A stretch of DNA of 64,000 nucleotides from Nymphaea colorata (taxonomy: Eukaryota > Streptophyta > Magnoliopsida > Nymphaeales > Nymphaeaceae): NCBI RefSeq assembly GCF_008831285.2, contig NC_045140.1, positions 16,552,370-16,616,369 on the forward strand, given 5' to 3'. The position numbers were made by a program, and so were the translations under genes. The notes beneath the pieces were generated by a model. That model had not been told where the DNA came from, searched no databases, and saw nothing but the letters and a program-made list of their open reading frames with translations. Positions 56,325 through 64,000 of this stretch are shown piece after piece; position 1 is the first letter of the stretch, and every line of letters starts with the position of its first letter.

Positions 56325-58610
56325 GTAAGTATTTGAAAAGACCCTGGAACCTTAGTGTCGTCTGTCATTTTTCATTGTTTCTAGCAGCAGCAGTCTGACC
56401 CATATAAGTGCCTAATGTCCTATACACTCATCATGTTAATAATTTTCTATAATTAATATGTTACAAGTGAAATCATTGGCTAATAATATTGAGCCTATCT
56501 TGTCTATGTCAAGTGTAGTGGGCTATGTCCAGAATGTAATCAGGGTCTCTATCAGATCTCAACCTGGAATAGCTGCCACATCCCTAACTATGTCTTTTAT
56601 AATCAGGCTGGCAAAGCATCTATATAAGCATATTGTGTCATTATTTAGTGAAGTTTTGCATATATTGACAAACAACCATTGATTGCAGCATGAACATAAA
56701 CCATGAGAAGAGAATTCGTTTTGTTGATACTCTAGCCATCTAGAATCTGCAATACAACATCAGATTGGCAGACGTACACGCAAGGGTGCGGTTAGTAGAT
56801 CCCTCTTTGAACCCAGTATGATTTTGCATGCCCTACAATGCTAGCTCTGCTGGTTCTTTCAAAATGATTGTTAGTGACTGCCTGCATTCTCAGGAATGGA
56901 TTCATGTATTTGTACTTCTCACAAAGCTCTTAGATTTTCTATTGTTTTCAGTTATATTCAGATGTATTTTATGTGCATTATGGACAAATTTGTGACCCTC
57001 AAACTGAAGCAGCTTTGCGCTTTTAAGTTCATTCATATCGATGCATATAGTTCAACATCGTGGGCAGTAGACTATTGCTACTCATTTTCTTTTTTTCATG
57101 TACTTAACACAATGCTCTGTTCAATGCTCAAGTTGTTGATTAGTTGTGACTTTGGAGGGTTATGGATTAGCCCCATTTATTACTTTCTTGTTTTGTTTAT
57201 CTATCATTGTTCACACATAAAGTTACCATTGTTTAGTGGGCAAAGGCAAATGGGAAAGTGGACCTCATGCACTCGATGGATTTCAGGCTTTATAGGGATA
57301 TGAATTTAGATTGTGGATTTGGATGTGAATATTTGATCATGTAGGAAAACAATTACCCTTATAATAGTCTTGTTGAGGTCTATGATTGACCGCCAGCCAC
57401 ATAAAGGTGCAATAAAGGTGCAATTTCACTTGATGTTATTAAAACTTATGTTAAGCTTGACTTCATCTAAATGAATGGTGTACCAGAGTTTATTGTTGTC
57501 AAAGATTTTCTAGAGGTTCTAAGTTATTCAAAAGTTTCAAGGAGTGTGTCACATACAAAGAAAACTTGCTCGTTTCAATGAGTCTCAAAGTGTTGAGAAT
57601 TATTTAAGTTGTCATTTCTGTTTTTTCTTATGGAAAATGCATTTTGTAGGTAGCGTAGGCAGCATTTACTTGTTATTTTTATGTCTATGCATTTCATGTC
57701 CATGGAGAGAAAAATTTTCGTAGTTTTAACTTTTTCTTTTTTCCATGTGTTTTTTGTTTTTAAAATTTTTAGGTGAATTCTTAATGTTTAAAAATTAAAT
57801 TATCTATTTTTACATTACGTATGTAACCTTGAATCCTACCAATATGGATCACATCATGCATCTTTACACCATTGTATGCGTGTCTTCATTATCAACCACG
57901 TTTAGTTGATTGCTGTCAAACCACAGTTCGATCAACTATCATGAACTAGAATCCGGTCTGTTCAGTCGTATTTGTTTTCAACTTTTTCAATTCATGATCT
58001 ATGTTTATAATAGTGTTTTGTTTTTTGTATATTAAATTGTCTGCTTAGCATTTATTAGTTTATTAAGAAATCTCTTGCTTTGCAATTTTTTGAATTATAG
58101 GTCAGGGGAAGGTAAATTACGTATGCATTTATCCATTTAATTTTTCTAGATGATGGATAGAGTTTGGTGAACCTTTATGTTGCATTTCTTGTACCATAGT
58201 TGCCTTGTGATGGAGTTGGAAGAATACATGACTTGACAGTTTACCATTGGTCTCATGGACTGATCACAATTCTTGAATATTGTTGTTTGCAATAAGGTTC
58301 TGACTTCGTTAACAAAATAGGCTATGGGTAACCAATTATGACAAAAATTATGTTTGATGCCTTGATAGTACGGCAAGAGAGATTTAGATTATAATCTTGG
58401 ATTTGATGTGTTTCATGTATTCAAAGCCACACTTGAACCTGGGAGCCGATAAATTTGCAATCGAATTAGGCGTAGAAGTTGAATCTTATTCCTCAGATTT
58501 GACTTCAATTTCGCGGGTCTGGATTTAAATATGATTCTTATTGAGGAAAAAAATCGAAGCTCTTATCATATAGGAGAACTTCAATTATACTAGAAAATTA
58601 ATGATAGTAT
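56325..58610. other. Unassigned part of unit C2
   Basis: Collinear with 51,030-53,430; no gene recognised. Confidence 0.4.
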
Positions 58611-59257
58611 TCGTGTAGGGACAAGTATGGAATTAACACTCAGGATCAAGAATTAGAAAACGTGGCCGTGTCTGGTTTGCTCCAAGTTCCAAAATTTGCA
58701 AATCTGGTGAAAGTCTGAAACTCTGAAACCACGTTTTTACTGATAGAGGTACCAGTAATTCGAGCACTTCGTGGGTCATGCGGTTTGGACACGGCAACCC
58801 TTGGCAACCCTTGACGCGGTTCGCACGCGGTCCCTTCTTTTTTAAACTTTTCCCACTTTTCCCCCGGTCTTTTTTTTCTCTCTCTCGGATCGTCTCGATT
58901 GAAAAGGGCAAGAACGCCGTCTGTTCCCTCTCATCGCTTTTTAAAATTTTTCCCTCGTCTTAGTCTCTCCCATCTTTTGGTTCGACCATAAGCGAAGGGC
59001 CGTGACAAATTTTTCCCTCGTCTTAGTCTCTCCCATCTTTTGGTTCGACCGTGGTGATGACAAGAAGAACAAATGCTCCATTGTGGGATCTCCGTACAGA
59101 AAGGAAGGCCGGATTACTAGTGAGAGTGGAGATTTTAGATCTCCATGAGTGCGAGATCTGCCCATGCCCATGCGATGAGAAGAAGCAGCAGTAAGCGGAT
59201 CCAATTTTCTCCGAGACACCACGCTTCATCCTCTCCTTCCCACTTTCTTCTTGATTT

Positions 59258-59479
59258 ATGGCGGTTTCTTCCTTCATGGCACCTAAAAGGGAAAAGCCCT
59301 CTGCGTCGTCGATTACCCGGAAAGAAATGTCACCTTTGAGGCAGGCTGATGCTTCTGTTGCAAGCGATGAGAAGATGGAGTGGAGTCATTTCATCGGTGT
59401 GGGCGGCAAAGGCCTGTCCGCTATCTCGATTCTCACTCCCGGGCAAGATACGCTTCCTCCCTGCTCTTGTTTGCTCTAG
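59258..59479 (+). CDS. Possible MurC-like N-terminal exon, copy 2 (open frame)
   Basis: An open frame starts MAVSSFMAPKREKPSA, passes EKMEWSHFIGVGGKGLSA and ISILTPGQ, and runs to TAG; splicing may end it earlier. The G-V-G-G-K-G-L-S loop is like the nucleotide-binding start of Mur ligases of the MurC type, which are known in plant genomes as plastid-associated proteins of uncertain role. The leader before the motif is rich in Ser, Lys and Arg, as in organelle targeting peptides. No catalytic Mur ligase exon (ATP loop GTHGKT) was found downstream. Treat as a candidate exon only. Confidence 0.4.
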   Translation: MAVSSFMAPKREKPSASSITRKEMSPLRQADASVASDEKMEWSHFIGVGGKGLSAISILTPGQDTLPPCSCLL

Positions 59480-59715
59480 TTTGCTCTAATTCTTAGGTTG
59501 TTGATACATCCATGTCTCTCTCTCTCTTTAAGGGCGTCCCTTAACTTCCTCCTTTGGCCGGCAGCCATCGCCGGTGTGTGATGGGTGTTGGCAGTCCTCT
59601 CCGCCCTTCAGTTGTGTTCATGTGTGGTTTCCTATTGGGATTCCTCTATAGTCGGTCAGGTTTATCATTGCAGGCTGGGGTCTTTCATTTCGGCTCTGTG
59701 CTAGGAGTTTTGTTT

Positions 59716-59803
59716 GGGTTTCTTCCGTTGAAGTTGTTGCTGGTTTCTCACATTTGGTTGGGTTTCTCCCGTTGAAGTTGTTGCTGGTTTCTGACATTTG
59801 GGT
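59716..59803. repeat. 44-bp tandem pair, C2 copy
   Basis: Counterpart of 54,541-54,628, with three visible substitutions or indels. Confidence 0.9.
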
Positions 59804-60749
59804 TCGCATTGGGTCGGATGCTTTGGTCACCACTTGGATCGCCGCTTTCTAGTACGGCGCTTGGGTCCCTGCTGGTTCTGTTGTGGGTCGCCGCTTAGGT
59901 CGTTGTTGTCGGTCTGACCGCCTTGTGTCATCCCTTAAGTTGCTGTTGGGTCTGCCGCTTGTGTCACTCTTGACGTCTACCTTTTGGTTCACCGCTGTCG
60001 GTTGGGCATGCCGTTTAGTTGATGTTGCTACTGAGTCGCCACTACCGCTTCTGTTTGCTGCTAGGTCGCATTTATCGTCTTTGGGTTTGTTGCTGGGTCA
60101 TTACTGTGACTATTGTTGTGCATTCATCGCATTATGCAGCTGTTCAAATTCCAACCAGCCATTCGGGGAGGTTGGGCGTTTTTCTCAGGTATTGCAATTG
60201 GGTCTCTTCTGATAATGATTTGTTTACTGGGTTCACGTTTCCTTCTTCAATGACAATGCTTTTTCATGGATGGGGAAGGTGGGCACTCAAGCTGTCGGGC
60301 GTTCTCCAACATGCCTGATACTTATGATTTACTGGTTCATTTTTGTTTGGTTTGTTGGTGGTCTCACTGCATTATATTTGTATGTTACTAGTGCCAACCA
60401 GGTCACTGTTTTCTTTTAATCCTAAAGTGATAAGTTTTATCTGCTGCATGTAGTTTCCTTTCTATACGATTATATGCTGTATTTCTGTTTGTTGTTTGAA
60501 TCCATCCTTGTATTGTTTTCTCGTTTAGAATATCAGATGCATTTGACTTCAACTTACAATCACAGAGTAATATAATGCTTCCTTTGTGACTCCGGACATA
60601 GATGTAGGTGTCATTGTCTGCTGGACATGTATATTTCATGTTTAATAAGTCTTGTATAAAGCATACATTTGGGTGGAGAAGTTATGCAGAAAATTAGTAA
60701 AACTTGTTTCAACATTGTAGATTGGGTTAGATTTGACCTCTGTTCTAGA

Positions 60750-63310
60750 TCATAAATCCAAATCTGAAATCCAACATCGCAGACCGGATCAGATTAGACA
60801 ACTGATCCAAATCTTAGGACGAAATCCCAAATCCAATTTTGTGAACGGAATCAGATTAGAGCTCTCGTCTATTTCTTCGATCCAAACACAGTGAAGATAC
60901 ACAATAAAATGAGAGGTTTTCTAATTTATTGTAAATTCTTTTCAAAACCCTTATCAATCTTTGAAATCATTTCAAGAATGTTACTATGTCTATATAAATC
61001 TTTGAAACAATTTTCTAAGTTTTCCAAAATTTTGTAAATTGACTTCAAATTCCTATGATTTGATTTTTTTTGAATTTTCTCAATTTCTTGTGAGATTTGA
61101 TTTCGTATTTTTCGTAAATCTTTGTTGAATTTTCAAGTTTTTAAATGCACCTGTCAACATTCGAGTTTCTAAATTCCATTGGATTGTATGAATTTTTAAA
61201 ACTATTTTAAACATGGTCTTGATATTTTAAAATTCACATCCACAATCAAAATATGCATTTGACATCCTAGAGGACACTAAATAAGAGAGACCACCATTGT
61301 AGATGCTTGTCCATGTTCTCCAAAATTGTGCAATTTGACTTCAAATTCTTTTGATTTTCTTTGAATCTTCTCAGATTTGTATTCGATTTGCTACATTTCC
61401 TAAAAATGCATGTTAATTTCTCAAATGTATGAATTTTGAAAACAATTTTTAACATGGTCTAAACTAGAGGTTCAAATTTTAATATTAAAATTCAAAGTCC
61501 ACATTCAATTTACCAATCCAATTTCTGAGACTGATTAGTCCTCTAATCTAGAGCTTTCATGTAAAGCCCACATACAACATCCTAGACCATGTCTGATCCA
61601 AACCAATTCAACACCCATACCTCTGATCCAAACCTTAGGTCTAAATCCCTAATTCAACACCCATACCAGATCAGGAATGACCTCTGATCTATTTTATAGA
61701 TCCTAATCCTAAATCACACATCACAGAACAAATTCAAATCCCTTATGCATTTTGAAATCATTTCCAGTATTTTACTTCATCTATATACATTTTTGATACC
61801 ACTCTCTGAGTTTTCCAAATTTTTGTAAATTGACTTCACATTCTTATGATTGATTTTCTTTGAATTTTCTCAATTTCTAGTGTCTTCAAATATTTTTTGA
61901 TTTGATTTCATACTTTTCTTAAATCTTTGTCAAATTCTCAAGGTTGTAAATGTAAACTTTCAAGTTTCTAAAGTCCATTGGATTTTATAAATTTTCAAAA
62001 TGATTTTAAACATGGTCTAGACTTCTGTATATTTTAAAAATCACATCTGCATTCAAAAACATGTATGCATTCGGCATCCTAGACCGGGTAAAATGACACC
62101 TCAGTTCTACTTGCTTGTTCAAAATCCGCAATCCAACATCCTAGACCCGATTAGATGAGACCTTTGATCGCGTAGGGGACTAGATCAGACCTATGATCTA
62201 TTTCTTAGATCAAAATCCCTAATCCAACATCATATACTTGATCACATAAAAAAATGAGTGATTTTCTGATTTGTTGCAAATTCTTTTCAAATCCTTTAGG
62301 AAGTTTTGAAATCATTTGAAGAATATTAGTTTGTCTATATAAGTCTTTGAAATCATTGTCAAGTCTTCCAAAATTGTGCAAGTTGGCTTCAAATTCTTTT
62401 CATTTTCGTAGAATCTTCTCAATTTCTCGTTGTATCTTTAAATTTCTTGTATTTGATGTGTGACATTTCCTAAATGCTTGTTAAATTCTCAAGTTTTTAA
62501 TTGCACTTTTTACTCTCGAGTTTTTCAAATTACACTTGATTGTTCAAATTTGTAAAACAATTTTAAACATGGTCTGAACTCTCTGGTTCAGATTTTAAAA
62601 GTCGAAATCCAATTTCGAATTACCAATCCAAGAGACCGTATAAGATTGGACCTCTACTCTAGAGCTTTGGTTTGATTCCTGCATACAACATCCTAGACCA
62701 GATCAGAGCTGACCTTTGATCCAAAACATAGTTATGAATCCCTTTTTCAACACCCCATACCGGATCAGGTCAGACCTCTGATCTATTTCTTGCATCCAAA
62801 TCCTAAATCAAACATCATTGAACAGATTCAAATCCCTTTTGAGTATTTGGAATCATTTCCCGTGTTTTACTTTGTCTATATACATCTTTGAAACCACTCT
62901 CTAAGTTTTCCAAAATTTTGTAACTTGAATTCAAATTCTTATGATTCATTTTCTGTGAATTTTCTCAATTTCTTTTGAGTTCTTCAGATTTTTTGGATTT
63001 GATTTCGTACTTTTCTAAAATCTGTGCTAAATTCTCAAACTTGTTAATGCACCTTTATACTTTCAAGTTTCTAAATACCATTGGATTGTATAATTTTTCA
63101 AAATGATTTTAAACATGGTCTAGACTTGGGTTTAATGTTTTAAAATTCACATCCATTTTCAAAAAAATATTCATTCGACGTCCTAGACTGGATAAAACGA
63201 GACCTCCGTTCTTACTGCTAGTTCAAAACCCGCAATCCAACATCCTAGACCGGATTAGATGAGACCTCTGATCTGGACCTTAGAGACGAGACCTCCGTTG
63301 TAGATGCTTG
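60750..63310. repeat. Degenerate satellite-like array, about four units
   Basis: The landmark 'tttgaaatcatttc' followed by 'gtctatataaatctttgaaa' or a near version recurs at about 60,959, 61,748, 62,302 and 62,841 (spacings 789, 554 and 539). Each unit also carries 'aatccaacatcctagacc', 'gacctctgatct' and 'tttaaacatggtct'. The words 'gatccaaatc' loosely echo the array at 37.0-38.6 kb. No coding sequence recognised. Confidence 0.85.
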
Positions 63311-64000
63311 TTGAAAACGCCTTGCTTCGAGCTATGGAACCAAATATAGCTAAGTATAGTTAAATTTAAAAGTGCTGAAGGCATTTTAGAGTATCTAAGA
63401 TTAATGTATGCTCAGTCAAATTGGACAAGACGATACGAACTAGCTCAAGATTTGAGAGGTTTAAGTTAAGGAAATTAATCCATCCACTCCTTTGAGATGC
63501 ACAAGATGTAAGGACTAACGAGTATCCTGAGTGTAAAAAGATGGAAATAGAAGAAGGGAACAAGAATATGTCATAGAATTTTTGATGGCCTTCAGATCTG
63601 TATTCGTTGCCAAAAGCTTGTGTTCTTTAGTTCAAATTGTTTCCAAACTTATGGTAGAATACGCTAAAAATAAGTCATTGGGAGGAAATTGTGTAGAAGA
63701 CTCTGCGCTGTCTAAAACATTTGGTAGAAGATGAGGTAGTGGGAAATAAGGCTGGGCGTCGGGTCGAGAAAATCCCGACCCGGGCCGGATAGGCCGGCCC
63801 AGCGGCGGCCCGGTCGGCCCGTCTCCCTCTCCCTTTCCTACTTCCCCCCTTCCCGTCTCTCCTTCCCCCTTCCCGTCTCCCTCCCCTTTTCCGGCAACCC
63901 GCACAGCTACCCAGCTCCAACATGCTTCACCCTCTGGTTTGGCCATCCGCGGATCATCAAAGCTCGTCAATGCCACCTACTTGTTGATCTCTGTTCTACT
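63310..64000. other. Stretch without a recognisable gene; GC-rich tail
   Basis: AT-rich to about 63,740, then a GC-rich segment with 'gggtcgagaaaatcccgacc' (inverted words) and 'ggccggataggccggccc', followed by pyrimidine-rich sequence to about 63,895. The first part may form a hairpin and is of a type often seen in plant DNA transposon ends. Confidence 0.4.

Larger units (their letters stand above)
55672..60745. repeat. Tandem unit C2 (5,074 bp), right of the assembly gap
   Basis: Repeats C1 from its first base to its last ('gacctctgttct' at 60,734-60,745) and then continues into new sequence. Indels relative to C1 are concentrated at 57,340-57,480, 58,240-58,350 and 58,480-59,060. Confidence 0.95.

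Noticed and set aside
63632-63976. Gly/Glu-rich minus-strand frame
   Set aside because: Created by a pyrimidine-rich run and GC-rich repeat words; no domain.

Overview
The window looks like nuclear DNA of a flowering plant. It is AT-rich and mostly non-coding. Short exons are bounded by GT/AG introns, and every recognisable gene fragment belongs to a plant family: VPS13, NPG/NPGR calmodulin-binding TPR protein, kinesin-7, an At1g32220-type NAD(P)-binding protein and plastid cysteine desulfurase NFS2. A Ty1/copia element is the only intact long reading frame. I cannot name the species. No bacterial-type operon, CRISPR array, tRNA or rRNA was recognised.

Layout. (1) 69-17,442: a large head-to-tail duplication with an offset of about 10.84 kb. 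Copy A (69-9,140) contains two VPS13 exons in a segment that copy B (10,906-17,442) lacks. A third VPS13 exon lies just beyond copy B. A promoter-like stretch with a one-codon first exon (ATG followed directly by a splice donor) lies just upstream of copy B. (2) 18,160-25,000: a cluster of GC-rich palindromes, a divergent member of a dispersed repeat family with an internal tandem array, and a minisatellite built on a 'tagtcatgga' core. (3) 25,517-33,957, minus strand: the frameshifted 3' end of an unrecognised gene, then an NPGR1-like pseudogene. Exon 1 of the pseudogene is split by a 5.4-kb Copia retrotransposon at 28,418-33,825. (4) 34-41 kb: mostly unassigned DNA with short duplications and a higher-order minisatellite at 37.0-38.6 kb. 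(5) 41,716-45,882: a degenerate kinesin-7 gene with three exons of an unrelated Rossmann-fold gene lodged inside it. (6) 46.4-50.1 kb: two further pieces of the dispersed repeat. (7) 50,344-60,745: a second tandem duplication of about 5.1-5.2 kb. Its copies abut a gap of exactly 100 N, so an assembly artefact must be considered. Each copy carries an NFS2 exon fragment and a possible MurC-like exon. (8) 60,750-63,310: a degenerate array of units about 540-790 bp long.

How the parts relate. There is no pathway here. The window reads as a gene graveyard shaped by tandem duplication, gene-fragment accumulation and retrotransposition. The sole element that looks functional is the Copia retrotransposon: identical 222-bp LTRs, CTTGG target duplication, primer site, polypurine tract and a complete 1,408-codon gag-pol frame. 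It landed in a pseudogene that also carries a lost start codon, an internal deletion, two frameshifts and a partial triplication. I found no convincing new biological system. The most informative structures are the nested kinesin/Rossmann mosaic, the duplicated and split VPS13 locus, and the palindrome family.
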